Positions 17,397 through 25,936 of a stretch of 64,000 bases of DNA are shown piece after piece. How positions within the stretch are numbered: the stretch's first letter is position 1; every line of letters begins with the position of its first letter. Origin of the DNA: Vibrio pomeroyi (lineage in GTDB: Bacteria > Pseudomonadota > Gammaproteobacteria > Enterobacterales > Vibrionaceae). Below the pieces are notes generated by a model. It was not told the origin of the DNA. It made no database searches and worked only from the letters and a program-made list of their open reading frames with translations. The stretch lies in the NCBI RefSeq assembly GCF_024347595.1, contig NZ_AP025506.1, positions 1,488,001-1,552,000 on the forward strand, in the 5' to 3' direction. The position numbers and the translations under genes were made by a program.

Positions 17397-17635
17397 CCAA
17401 AGAATCGTTGATGAGATAGTGATTTCCTTATTGTGCGTGCCAGATCTCTATACTGAATGATTGTGCAGAGTTTAACCGCTGCATTCAATTGAAACCTATT
17501 GTTTAATCGGATTTTGCATACTTGCTATTAAGATCTCTACAAACAGTAAATCTAATTTTTCACACGATAGTTATTGGCATATGCTAATAACTAGGCGTAT
17601 TCTGAACTCCTGACCATCAATAACAGGAAGTTACC

Positions 17636-18082
17636 ATGTTATACGCAGTACCTTGCCGCGACCTTCATGTCGGCAACCATTTTGCTCGTTCTCCTCAGAT
17701 AGCTATTGTCGATGAGCGACAACAAATCAAGCATCTTATCCCTTTGATTGAGTCAGATAGCCCGTGCAATAAGAAGAAACAATGGATGTCTGTCGTTAAA
17801 TCTTACGATGTTAAGGCTGTGGTAGTTCGACACATTGGCAAGAAGATGTTGGCGCACTTGTTCAACAACGATATTCGTGTTTTTGCGTCTAAAGGGAAGG
17901 CGGAAGTGGCTACTTTGGACTTCAACAATCTGCAAGAAGTCACTGATCTCGATTATGGTCGCGAGTCGCGAAATAGCGGGTGTAGCAATAGAACGTGCGG
18001 CGAGAAAGGACACAAAAACGAACCGTCGATTCTTACGCCACAGTCGAACCAGTTCAATACTATTCGAGGTGTCCGTAAATGA
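17636..18082 (+). CDS. NifX/dinitrogenase Fe-Mo cofactor-type protein
   Basis: A 148-aa protein with the NifB/NifX-type small domain: an N-terminal VGNHFARSPQIAIVDE, then CNKKKQ, VKAVVVRHIGKKMLAHLFNNDIRVFAS, the classical GxxxxxxLxxxGIxV core of the family. The C-terminal tail has several Cys (NSGCSNRTCGEKGHKN) and could hold a metal or Fe-S cluster. There is no nitrogenase here; such orphans are thought to handle iron-sulfur or molybdenum species. AGGAAG precedes the ATG. Its stop overlaps the next ATG by 4 bp (ATGA), so it is coupled to the NqrM-like gene. Confidence 0.82.
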   Translation: MLYAVPCRDLHVGNHFARSPQIAIVDERQQIKHLIPLIESDSPCNKKKQWMSVVKSYDVKAVVVRHIGKKMLAHLFNNDIRVFASKGKAEVATLDFNNLQEVTDLDYGRESRNSGCSNRTCGEKGHKNEPSILTPQSNQFNTIRGVRK

Positions 18083-18276
18083 CTTTCTTACTCACGCTAC
18101 TGGGTTTTGTTGGAATCGTTTTTCTGATGGCGATAGGTGTAATTTTTTCACACAAACCAATCAAAGGCAGTTGTGGAGGGCTCGCTCAGTTAGACATTGA
18201 GCGCGAATGCAATTGCAAGGATGTGTGCGAGGGGCAAAGCCGAAAGCTGTATCAGATTACTGAGCCATCACATTAA
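18079..18276 (+). CDS. NqrM-like small membrane protein
   Basis: A 65-aa protein with one N-terminal membrane helix (residues 2-23) followed by KGSCGGL and ECNCKDVC: Cys32, Cys44, Cys46 and Cys50. This is the (DUF539) NqrM arrangement, an iron-delivery factor needed to mature the Na+-translocating NADH:quinone oxidoreductase. The canonical nqrM lies beside the nqr/apbE genes, which are not here, so this is probably a paralogue used in another iron-handling context. It overlaps the NifX-like gene by 4 bp. Confidence 0.8.
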   Translation: MTFLLTLLGFVGIVFLMAIGVIFSHKPIKGSCGGLAQLDIERECNCKDVCEGQSRKLYQITEPSH

Positions 18277-18319
18277 TGTTCTTTGATAGCCTCTCGACAA
18301 GCAACGTGGAAGCTTCGGA

Positions 18320-18598
18320 CTATGAGCCTTGAATTACTAATGCATGGCCGTTGACGATGCACTTAGCAACTTTGGTTCGTGCGCGTTTAATGATGTTGCC
18401 GAACGTTTGGCGCGACACCTGCATTTGCTCGGCGGCTTCAAGTTGGCTCAGACCTTCTTGATCCGCCAAACGCAAGGCTTCCAATTCTTCTAACAGCAGT
18501 TCTTCCTTATGAAGCTCATCCATAGGAACACCATTGGGCTTGAAACAAGAGTAAGCCGCACGGGTACATAATTGGCGATGTTTTTTTGGTCGAGCCAT
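18320..18598 (-). CDS. DUF134 putative DNA-binding protein
   Basis: A 92-aa protein starting MARPKKHRQLC, with the DUF134 pattern of two Cys near the N-terminus (QLCTRAAYSC) and a sigma-like helix-turn-helix (LSQLEAAEQMQVSRQTFGNIIKRARTKVA). DUF134 proteins are often linked with NifX-domain proteins, as here, where the NifX-NqrM pair is convergent. It may regulate that cluster in response to iron or redox state; this is inference from the neighbourhood. Confidence 0.85.
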   Translation of the reverse strand: MARPKKHRQLCTRAAYSCFKPNGVPMDELHKEELLLEELEALRLADQEGLSQLEAAEQMQVSRQTFGNIIKRARTKVAKCIVNGHALVIQGS

Positions 18599-18642
18599 AT
18601 CAATCTCTAAGAATCTAAGGGTAAAAAGGAATAAGGAAAAGT

Positions 18643-19056
18643 ATGAAGGTTTTCATTCCTCACAATCATCGCCGTTGCCAAGTCTGCAGCCAAGGTTTTT
18701 TCGCAGACGGCCCCATTTGTTTTGAAGCCGTTGGCGTACATGAAGCTTCCTCTAAATATGAAGCTTTCGCTAAGATTGTACCAACAGATAAAGTCGAGGG
18801 CTACGATGGCATCATGCAGGGCGGTATTGTTACCACATTACACGACAGCGCGATGCTGCATTGTTTGTTTCAAAACAGTATCAATGCGATGACGGTGAGT
18901 TTAACGTCTCGCTTTCATCATCCAATCTTCATTGGTCAAGAGCTAGAAGTTCGCGCTCAATGGGTCAAAAGCAGACGCAACATTCACTTCTTAGAGAGCA
19001 AAATCACTCAGGACGGAACCTTGTGTTCGTCAGCACAAAGCCAGTTTATGTCTTAG
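18643..19056 (+). CDS. PaaI-type hotdog thioesterase
   Basis: A 137-aa hotdog protein. The hotdog helix and active-site region reads GYDGIMQGGIVTTLHDSAMLHCLF, with HHPIFIGQELEVRAQWVKS after it, typical of the PaaI/4HBT acyl-CoA thioesterase family. The N-terminus (HNHRRCQVCSQGF) has a His/Cys cluster not usual in the minimal domain, which may bind zinc. Divergent from the DUF134 gene with a 44-bp gap. AAGGAAAAG precedes the ATG. Confidence 0.78.
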   Translation: MKVFIPHNHRRCQVCSQGFFADGPICFEAVGVHEASSKYEAFAKIVPTDKVEGYDGIMQGGIVTTLHDSAMLHCLFQNSINAMTVSLTSRFHHPIFIGQELEVRAQWVKSRRNIHFLESKITQDGTLCSSAQSQFMS

Positions 19057-19241
19057 GTTTACAGTCCAATATTTTGCAGAATAATTAGGGTTCTCTATAG
19101 TTAAAGTAACAACTATTAAAGCTAGGGCAGCATTGAATTTATCATAAACTCTTTTCATTTTTGAGGACGCTAAGGTGTGTTTGTTAGGCGAGCCTTTTCA
19201 CTCGATTCAATTCATCGCTGCCTTTTTCTGGAGGGCTGCTG

Positions 19242-20333
19242 ATGCAAAAATTCTTCAAATCGATACCTCGATACTGTGCTCTTTCAATCGTTTTACTTTT
19301 TCCATTTTTCAGCACTTTTGCTTCATCTGCTCCGCTTAAAGTTGGCGTTTACCCTTGTCCTCCTTTTGTTATTGGCTCTATGGATAATGAGTGGGATGGA
19401 CTCAGCATTGAACTGTGGGAGAAGATCGCCCAAAACATGGGCGTTGAGTTCACGGTAGAAAATCACCCTCTCGATGACTTACTCAGCTCCATTGAAGCGG
19501 GGCAAATCGATATTGGTGTCTCTTGCATCTCAATCACGCCAGAACGTGAACTGTTCGCCGATTTCTCACACTCATTCTACGAAACCCACCTTGCTATCGC
19601 AGTGAAGAAGAAAGGCTACCTAGAGACGTTATATTCGATATTCTTGAACCCTGCGTTATGGCTCATTATCGGAGTGATCATCTTTGTCGCCGGAGCTATT
19701 GGCGCATTCTTCTATGCATTGGAACATGGAGAAAACGAAAAGCTTTATTCTATGAAAAGCCGCACGGGGCGTTGGCTAGAAAGCTTTATCTTAGGTTTGC
19801 TTTTTATTACTCGCGGTCCATTCAATTACTTTGAATTTAAGAGCTTAACAGGGCGAATCGCGACGGTGTTCATCGGTGTTTTCAGCATGCTTTTTATCGC
19901 CAGTATTACCGCTGTGTTGGCGAGTAAACTCACGCTTAGCCAAGGATCTTCACAGATCAAAGGTGTTAATGATCTAGCGAATGTCAAAGTAGGTGCCAAG
20001 GTCGCGACTACGTCCTCTCTGTTATTGACTAGCTTTGGTATCCGACACGAGAACTATATCGATATGCCAAGGCTTTTGGTTGCTCTAGAGGAAGGGGAGG
20101 TAGACGCCATTGTAGCCGATGATGTGGTGCTCAAATATATGATTGGTAATGGCAGAATGAGCGGCCAATTTGAAGACTTAGAGGTGTTGCCATATCAGTT
20201 AGAGAAACAAAACTATGGTTTCATCATCACGGAAAATAACCCGTACGAAGAAGAGATAAACCGCGCACTGCTGCAAATTCGGGAGTCTAGGAAGTGGCGT
20301 AAAATCTTAGTCGAATATTTTGCGGATAATTAA
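19242..20333 (+). CDS. Ionotropic glutamate receptor-like ligand-gated channel
   Basis: A 363-aa protein with a signal peptide (residues 1-29) and a periplasmic binding-protein fold split by a membrane insert. S1 (about 30-130) has LKVGVYPCPPFVI and ISITPERE, the Arg that binds a ligand carboxylate. The insert has M1 (about 137-160), a re-entrant pore segment (about 181-203, FITRGPFNYF) and M3 (about 206-228) ending in SITAVLASKL, like the iGluR SYTANLAAF gate. S2 (about 240-350) completes the lobe (EGEVDAIVADDVV). The layout is that of prokaryotic GluR0. The pore lacks the TVGYG filter, so K+ selectivity is doubtful. Confidence 0.82.
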   Translation: MQKFFKSIPRYCALSIVLLFPFFSTFASSAPLKVGVYPCPPFVIGSMDNEWDGLSIELWEKIAQNMGVEFTVENHPLDDLLSSIEAGQIDIGVSCISITPERELFADFSHSFYETHLAIAVKKKGYLETLYSIFLNPALWLIIGVIIFVAGAIGAFFYALEHGENEKLYSMKSRTGRWLESFILGLLFITRGPFNYFEFKSLTGRIATVFIGVFSMLFIASITAVLASKLTLSQGSSQIKGVNDLANVKVGAKVATTSSLLLTSFGIRHENYIDMPRLLVALEEGEVDAIVADDVVLKYMIGNGRMSGQFEDLEVLPYQLEKQNYGFIITENNPYEEEINRALLQIRESRKWRKILVEYFADN

Positions 20334-20361
20334 CAGAGACAGCGACACAAAGCGTAAGGTA

Positions 20362-20577
20362 TTAGCTATCAGTCTGCTCTGATTCCAACGCTGAAACTTT
20401 ACGCTTTTTGAAATGTTTAACACCGGTCCAAACGACATAAGCGGCAACAAAAACGATCAACGCTGAGCGAAGTAGGATAGGCGCGTCATGCTCTAACTGC
20501 TTAACATGAGGGGCGATACTGGCGAACAATCGGCTGGTAAAAAGCAGCCCCATAACTAACATAATAACTTTATTCAT
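20362..20577 (-). CDS. Small membrane protein, 71 aa
   Basis: An N-terminal hydrophobic segment (residues 4-20), which may be a signal peptide (LLFTSRLFASIAPH), and a second hydrophobic helix at about 37-53 (SALIVFVAAYVVWTGV), followed by a basic KKRK tail. No family recognised. AAGGCTGG precedes the ATG. It is convergent with the channel-like gene. Confidence 0.55.
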   Translation of the reverse strand: MNKVIMLVMGLLFTSRLFASIAPHVKQLEHDAPILLRSALIVFVAAYVVWTGVKHFKKRKVSALESEQTDS

Positions 20578-20784
20578 GTGACCAGCCTTTCAATGAGTTG
20601 GGTTACACAGAACAAGTTATCGTCGAGTTAGGTTATTAAGACGACCAAGAGCGGTTCTGCTTGGAAATAAAAGCATGCGCTTCTCAAACGTCACCGTCAA
20701 CGCGATATCGGTCTAAAGCCAGTAAGCTAAAATTTCGTTTTTGGAAGTGGATTGTTCTGTAGTGGTAACTCGAGTCTGGAATCA

Positions 20785-20812
20785 AAGGCCCCGCAATTGC
20801 TGAGGCCTCGGT
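20785..20812 (-). terminator. Probable terminator of the VirK/YbjX-type gene
   Basis: GGCCCCGCAATTGCTGAGGCC forms an imperfect hairpin 15 bp past the stop codon at 20827. Only a short T-run follows leftwards, so it is a weak terminator. Confidence 0.5.
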
Positions 20813-20826
20813 TCTGTTTTATTAAA

Positions 20827-21741
20827 TCAGCTAGCTTTTGCTAGTTCAATTGGTGGTATTTCAGCACCGTTGGTGTGCTGGCTGATTACGTTATGTAGGT
20901 CTTGTTCATATAGATCTAACCAAGCATAGCGCTCACGATATAGCTTTCGTTTCTGACGTTTAAGTGCCTCAAGGTCCTTTCTTGTTGACTGGATGGGCAG
21001 AGCATAAAAACATTTGTTATGTTGCTGACCTTCGTGTTCTTCCCATAAGCTATTGTATTTAAGACTTATCTCTTTGCCTTTTTTCCCATAGCGCGAAGCG
21101 TTGTATACATGTCCCGTTTCGTTGACTGCATAGATGTGATTCACACCTAAACTGGTCGCCATTAATCGAAGGGTTTCGACCATGAAGGATTTGGGTCTTA
21201 AACCATAAAATGCCTTGGTGAATGCGCGGCTAAAACCGTTGTCATTTGCTCCGCCTTGAACGCCACCAATGTAGATATCATTGTTAAAAACAGAGAATGA
21301 TATGGTGTACATTTTGTTCAACATGGAATCAGTAAGGGAGAGAGTGAGCTCACCTTCTTTTCTCGAATTTCTTTCAAAGCTCAGGTTTAGCAAGTAGGTT
21401 TGCTCGCCGATTTCTAGCTCTAGAAGATTAAGCCTTTCGTTATATATTTTATGGCGAGCTTCTGTTGTGAACTTGTCTTCGAACCAATCATAGTGCATTG
21501 ATAGTATGTCGATTTTTTCTTTTTTACTGAAGTCAGTACACAAGTAAGGGGTGACAAACTTAGATAGGAAATTTGGCTGCTTTTTGAATAAGAGCTTTCT
21601 CTCTGCTGAGCTGAAGTTCTCATTCATTTTTTTAGTATCTGAATAATAAAGCAGAGCACGAGCAGCGAACTTAATTATCGCTTTGTACTTTCCCTTATTC
21701 TTATGGACATTAGCGTCAATTCCCATGCGAACTACATTCAT
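20827..21741 (-). CDS. VirK/YbjX-family (DUF535) protein
   Basis: Starts at the ATG at 21741, which has GAGGTG 3-8 bp upstream; a longer frame from 21816 has no such signal. The 304-aa product is cytosolic. It contains the DUF535 pattern around YIGGVQGG, KAFYGLRPKSFMVETLRLMATSLGVNHIYAVNETGHVYNASRYGKK. Members (VirK, YbjX, ToxR-activated homologues) are linked to envelope and antimicrobial-peptide stress but have no known enzymatic activity. It is single-gene by spacing. Confidence 0.78.
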   Translation of the reverse strand: MNVVRMGIDANVHKNKGKYKAIIKFAARALLYYSDTKKMNENFSSAERKLLFKKQPNFLSKFVTPYLCTDFSKKEKIDILSMHYDWFEDKFTTEARHKIYNERLNLLELEIGEQTYLLNLSFERNSRKEGELTLSLTDSMLNKMYTISFSVFNNDIYIGGVQGGANDNGFSRAFTKAFYGLRPKSFMVETLRLMATSLGVNHIYAVNETGHVYNASRYGKKGKEISLKYNSLWEEHEGQQHNKCFYALPIQSTRKDLEALKRQKRKLYRERYAWLDLYEQDLHNVISQHTNGAEIPPIELAKAS

Positions 21742-22063
21742 AATCACCTCAACAAAGAAGCACCACACAAACACATCTGTGCTGCGAACAGCTTCCTTTC
21801 TTCTCATAAACAACAAGGGAAATGATGATAATGAAAAGTGTCTTTTGGGTATGTATGGGTATGTATAGCAATGTAATTGAGTCAGTTACTTTGTGCTCAG
21901 AACTTATTCAATCTTCTGTTAATAATCACATCGGATTGATAGGAATAATAGGGGAAGGAGTAGGTTAATTCTAAATAAACAATGCCACTGCAGGGCTGCA
22001 GTGGCATTTGATCGCTAACAAATTATCGCTTTGCTCAAGCCTAAACTTTAGTTCTTATATAAA
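21742..22063. other. Intergenic region with a hairpin terminator
   Basis: The gene-free stretch between two leftward genes. It contains a strong hairpin at 21981-22010 (listed separately) and AT-rich promoter-like sequence near the VirK/YbjX-type start. I see no ORF with a credible start. Confidence 0.5.
21981..22010 (-). terminator. Terminator downstream of the 48-aa gene
   Basis: AATGCCACTGCAG / CTGCAGTGGCATT, a perfect 13-bp stem with a GG-containing loop. Read leftwards it is followed by TGTTTATTT. It lies 54 bp beyond the end of the small gene at 22064. Confidence 0.7.
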
Positions 22064-22210
22064 CTATAGTTCTAACAGTTTCGCCAATTCGCGTTCTTCG
22101 AGAAGCTCTTCAATGCGTTGACGAGCCTTCGGACCTTCGGCTTGTGCTTTCGTTGACTTGCCTGCTTTCTTACTGCGACTGGTTTTCGCTTTTTCCTTTG
22201 GCGTAGTCAT
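22064..22210 (-). CDS. Small basic protein, 48 aa
   Basis: ATG at 22210 with AAGGAAAG upstream; TAG at 22067-22069 on the plus strand gives the stop, and the gene ends at 22064-22069. The N-terminal half is lysine-rich (MTTPKEKAKTSRSKKAGKS) and the C-terminal half a short amphipathic helix (PKARQRIEELLEERELAKLL). That helix resembles the small PA3496-type envelope-associated proteins of gammaproteobacteria; the match is by eye only. It lies 28 bp downstream of the HU gene on the same strand and may share its transcript. Confidence 0.65.
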   Translation of the reverse strand: MTTPKEKAKTSRSKKAGKSTKAQAEGPKARQRIEELLEERELAKLLEL

Positions 22211-22237
22211 CGTAACTTTCCTTGTTGTATTGCTGTG

Positions 22238-22513
22238 TTAAAGGTTGCATGCCTCTTTTAAAGCTTTACCTGCTTTAAATGTTGGCGTCTTTGATGCTGA
22301 AATTTGAATTTCTTCTCCAGTTCGTGGGTTACGACCTGTGCGTGCAGCACGAGTGTTCACTTTAAAACTGCCAAATCCAAGGATGGACACATCATCACCG
22401 TTCGCAAGCGTTGTAGAAATACCTTCAACGAGAGCATTTAACGCTGAGCCTGCTTGGTCTTTTGAGATGTCTGCAGAAGTCGCGATGTGTTCAACTAATT
22501 GAGATTTGTTCAT
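22238..22513 (-). CDS. HU-family DNA-binding protein
   Basis: A 91-aa protein with the complete HU/IHF fold: [26 protein letters not shown], the body LGFGSFKVN, and the beta-arm [12 protein letters not shown] with [10 protein letters not shown] at the end. HU dimers bend and compact the nucleoid without sequence preference. The GRNP arm and the DALVEGI-type helix place it nearer HU than IHF. AAGGAATAT precedes the ATG. Whether this is the main hupA/hupB or a paralogue cannot be decided here. Confidence 0.92.
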   Translation of the reverse strand: MNKSQLVEHIATSADISKDQAGSALNALVEGISTTLANGDDVSILGFGSFKVNTRAARTGRNPRTGEEIQISASKTPTFKAGKALKEACNL

Positions 22514-22866
22514 AATCTATATTCCTTATTGAGTACGGCTGGCGTCTACCTTTAGCACCTAGCTGAGGTGATCTTATCAATCGCAACTGAAATAATGTCA
22601 GTGATTGGGTAGGGCTTTGTAAAGTAACCAACAAAATCGACTATAAAAGCATCTGTCGGTTCAATCAATGGAATTCATTGATTATTATGGATTTAAAGTC
22701 AGTTACTCACGCAAACTTGAGAAAAGTGACCTCGAATTTTAGATGTGATTCATTTGATCAATCAAAGGTAATGCCTAACAGGCGCCTTGGTGCGAGTACA
22801 AAAACAAAAAAGCCCAGCTTGTGTGCTGGGCTTTTGGTATGCGTTTCTGCGCGAAATCAGTGACAG
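22514..22866. other. HU upstream region with a terminator
   Basis: A gene-free stretch of 353 bp. It has the hu promoter side near 22514-22680 and a terminator at 22807-22835 for the leftward gene beyond it. Nothing else recognised. Confidence 0.5.
22807..22835 (-). terminator. Rho-independent terminator of the VC0807-type gene
   Basis: AAAAGCCCAGC / GCTGGGCTTTT perfect stem with a short loop. T-runs flank both sides (leftward TTTTTTGTTTT). Confidence 0.88.
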
Positions 22867-23562
22867 TTACTTAGTGATAAATATCTGCTCTGTTTCTAGC
22901 GATGTCATGTTACGAACCTGACGCCAGATGTAGTAGAAAATACCGAGCATCATAAGCAGGCTAGGGATCGCGATCGCTGGGTAGCTGTAAAGTGTCAGTT
23001 TACCAAGCTCTTCATTGAAAGCTGCAGTGCCGGCAGGGCTGGTTACAATCCAAGTCGCTAGGAAGTAGTTCATCGCAGATGAGAAAGCGAATGTGCTAGC
23101 GAACATGTAGTTTGATGTCATTAGGCAACGGTCAAACTTAGCTTGATTACCAAACTGTCTTAAACGCTCTTCAATCAGAGAGATGTTTAACAGTGCAGGC
23201 GTGAAGATCACTTTTTGGATAAATGGGTAGCGAGTAAAGGTAGAACCAAGTACCGCCAAGCCGATTAAGCCAGGGATTAGTGCTTCTTTTAATGCTAACC
23301 AACGCGTGTCTAATTCGAAGAAACCAATGCCGCCCGTTAAAAGTACGCTGACAAAGCCAAGCGCGGCGATGAAGTTAAATTTCTTGTTGCGGATGAGCTC
23401 CATACCACCGTAAGCGATAGGGAAGGCGAGTGCGACAAGCAGAGCTAAGCCAGTTCCGAGATGCTCTTCTCCACTGAACTTCATCAGGATGAATGAAGGA
23501 AGGAAGACGTTAAAGACGACTTCGAAAAGAGGGCTCGATTTTTTGTTTTCTGTATTACTCAT
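22867..23562 (-). CDS. VC0807-family integral membrane protein
   Basis: A 231-aa hydrophobic protein with about six membrane segments. It carries the pattern of a conserved Vibrio membrane family (FLPSFILMKFSGEEHLGTGLALLVALAFPIAYG and SLIEERLRQFGNQAKFDRCL). It resembles the intracellular septation protein A-like group in architecture but is annotated only as VC0807-type. Two starts are possible, 23562 (MSNTENKKSS) and 23577, neither with a strong ribosome site; the shorter is used. Confidence 0.72.
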   Translation of the reverse strand: MSNTENKKSSPLFEVVFNVFLPSFILMKFSGEEHLGTGLALLVALAFPIAYGGMELIRNKKFNFIAALGFVSVLLTGGIGFFELDTRWLALKEALIPGLIGLAVLGSTFTRYPFIQKVIFTPALLNISLIEERLRQFGNQAKFDRCLMTSNYMFASTFAFSSAMNYFLATWIVTSPAGTAAFNEELGKLTLYSYPAIAIPSLLMMLGIFYYIWRQVRNMTSLETEQIFITK

Positions 23563-23716
23563 AATTTCTAAATACATTATCTTATGGATTTATTCTCAGG
23601 GATTGTTGTTTACCTCGCCCAAGATGTAAAGCCTTAAGGGCCCATGCTATGTAACGACATGTGACACCAACGGCATATTTTTGAATGTCAGGTTCCCTAT
23701 TTGCCTGAATAAAGTG

Positions 23717-24961
23717 TTATGCCCTACGTTTTTTGAAGGCGTGCCAACCTGCACTCAAAATCGTTTTAATTACTACGCCAAGAGCACTCAGTTTCGGATC
23801 TGCATTTTTACCTGCGGCAATTCGCCACATTTGATGTTCGTACCAAACTAGTCCAACCATGGCTACTTTATCCAGTGCCGGTTTTCCTGTGGTTGGCACA
23901 TCTAACGGCATTCCATGGCTTGGGTTTTCTATGAGTTTGTTTGGAAAATCAGGATCTACCGCCATGGTGCGGGCAATACCAATAAAGTCGGTTGCGGATG
24001 TTTGCAACGCTTCGTTCATTGCCGGTGCGGTTCTAAAGCCACCAGTTACCACCAAAGGAGTGCTAACCAGTTTTCTTGCCTTGACCATGTAATCCAAGAA
24101 ATACGCTTCACGTTTCGCTGTGCTGGCTCTAACGGGTTCGTTCTTGCTCTTAGAACCCATCATCGATGGACTCTCATAGGTACCACCTGAGATTTCAATC
24201 AGGTCGATGCCTTCACGGCTAAGCGCTTGAACGACGTGCATTGATTCTTCTTCGGTGAAGCCACCTTTCATGAAGTCAGCGCTGTTGAGTTTGATCCCGA
24301 CAGGAAAACCTTCACCAACTTCTGCACGAATGGCGCGATACAGTTCGAGAACAAAGCGAAGTCGGTTATCTAATGAACCGCCCCATCTATCATCTCGTTG
24401 GTTGTGTCTTGAAGATAAAAATTGGCTGACAAGGTAGCCATGAGCACCGTGAATTTGTACTCCAGTAAAGCCAGCTTGTTTTGCAAGTTTAGCGCTTAAG
24501 GCAAACTTACCAATCACTTCATGGATTTCCGAATCAGTCAGTGCTCGCGGGATATTGAAGCCTTTCTCTAATCCGCGCTCTAACGCGATAGCAGAAGGGG
24601 CGACGGGTTTATCACACAGGAATTTTGGGATCTGTTTCCCTGGGTGGTTTAACTGCATCCAAATCTGTGAGCCATTTTGCTTACCAGCACTTGCCCAAGC
24701 TTGAAACTGAGATAGGTCACTGTGTTCATCTAAAACTACGTTCTTTGGTTCACCCAGTGCATTCCTATCAACCATCACGTTTCCAGTCATAGACAAACCA
24801 ATCCCACCTTTTGCCCAACGTTGGTACAAGATCGCTAGCCCCGCTTTAGGGTTATGTTGTTTATCGCCAAGTTGTTCGCTCATTGCTGATTTAAACAAGC
24901 GGTTTTTGATGACTTGACCATTAGGAAGAGTAAATGGTTCGCTGAGGTTACTGGATTGCAT
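23717..24961 (-). CDS. NADH:flavin oxidoreductase, Old Yellow Enzyme family
   Basis: A 414-aa TIM-barrel flavoprotein. Typical OYE motifs are visible: PFTLPNGQVIKNRLFKSAMSEQ at the N-terminus, MQLNHPGKQ, FTGVQIHGAHGYLVSQFLSSRHNQRDD (substrate and FMN site) and LVVTGGFRT near the end. These FMN enzymes reduce activated alkenes, enones or nitro compounds using NAD(P)H. It lacks the C-terminal Fe-S/FAD domains of the large 2,4-dienoyl-CoA reductase type, so it is a simple OYE. Transcribed alone by spacing. Confidence 0.88.
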   Translation of the reverse strand: MQSSNLSEPFTLPNGQVIKNRLFKSAMSEQLGDKQHNPKAGLAILYQRWAKGGIGLSMTGNVMVDRNALGEPKNVVLDEHSDLSQFQAWASAGKQNGSQIWMQLNHPGKQIPKFLCDKPVAPSAIALERGLEKGFNIPRALTDSEIHEVIGKFALSAKLAKQAGFTGVQIHGAHGYLVSQFLSSRHNQRDDRWGGSLDNRLRFVLELYRAIRAEVGEGFPVGIKLNSADFMKGGFTEEESMHVVQALSREGIDLIEISGGTYESPSMMGSKSKNEPVRASTAKREAYFLDYMVKARKLVSTPLVVTGGFRTAPAMNEALQTSATDFIGIARTMAVDPDFPNKLIENPSHGMPLDVPTTGKPALDKVAMVGLVWYEHQMWRIAAGKNADPKLSALGVVIKTILSAGWHAFKKRRA

Positions 24962-25141
24962 AGATAAGAGTTCGGATGTGCGTTATGGATGGCTCTAGTA
25001 TGTCTTATTTTGTCGAGCGTTCCGAATCATTTGAATTTGATTGAGTGATCGAGCTGATTTCGCAATAGCAAGTCAATACTCTCTCAGGCACTAAGCTAAA
25101 TGGCTCGGTGTCTGAGAGAAGAGTAGGGAAGGAGAGGTTGA

Positions 25142-25714
25142 TTATTGGTCGAACATGAGATTGAAACTTAATGGAACCTTGTCAGAAATCGCTAGCCCGC
25201 CAACGGTTGCAGAAAGCGTGTTGAGGTTTTCTGTCGATATCCCAAAATCAGCGCCATTGACGATGATCGTTGATGTTGAATTGACCATCACAAAACCTTC
25301 AGAAGGAACAATCATAACCGGGAAGTCGATGGTTTTGGTCACACCATGCAAGGTAACTTCGGCAGCGATGGTGGTGTTTTTCGGGTCGCCAGATAGCATT
25401 GCAGGGTCAACCTTTCCGGAGATCTTCACTTCAGGGAAAGTCATGGATTCGAAGTAGAGCTCATTGAGCCTTTGATCGCGAATCGATACTCCGGTACTCA
25501 GGCTTTTCAAATCTAACAAAATAGAAAACTGGCCACCTTCTGTCAGCCCTCCGGATAAAGGCTTTATGGATGCGGGTTCTACAACAAACTGCTTCTTAAT
25601 GGTTGCGAACGTCACGTTCGATAACTTTGGATCCAACGTGTAGCCCGTTTCTGAAAAAGAGGGTGCAGAAAGGAGGGTACAAAAGAGACCGAGTGCAGGT
25701 ATTAGCTTCTTCAT
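25142..25714 (-). CDS. YceI-family periplasmic lipocalin-like protein
   Basis: A 190-aa protein with a signal peptide (MKKLIPALGLFCTLLSAPSFS) and the YceI pattern: YTLDPKLSNVTFATIKKQFV at the mature start, DQRLNELYFESMTFPEVKISGKV in the middle, and TLHGVTKTIDFPV. YceI proteins are beta-barrel folds that bind isoprenoid-like lipids and are induced by alkaline or osmotic stress in E. coli. Located in the periplasm. Monocistronic. Confidence 0.9.
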   Translation of the reverse strand: MKKLIPALGLFCTLLSAPSFSETGYTLDPKLSNVTFATIKKQFVVEPASIKPLSGGLTEGGQFSILLDLKSLSTGVSIRDQRLNELYFESMTFPEVKISGKVDPAMLSGDPKNTTIAAEVTLHGVTKTIDFPVMIVPSEGFVMVNSTSTIIVNGADFGISTENLNTLSATVGGLAISDKVPLSFNLMFDQ

Positions 25715-25936
25715 AAGTGGTCACCATATAGATGAGTTTCTTTGGTAAGTGTAGATAGAAGCTTAGGTCAGTATTTTAATATTTACCGCAACTCAATAGG
25801 TAACGGTCAATTGTTGGAAGCAAGCGCAAGAAGCAGAGTATTTGATTTTACAAAGGGAACAGTTAGTCGAATGAGAAACTAAGGCAGCAATCAAGAGTTG
25901 TGATTGTGAGGCCTATACGGCCCCACAAGTATTAGG

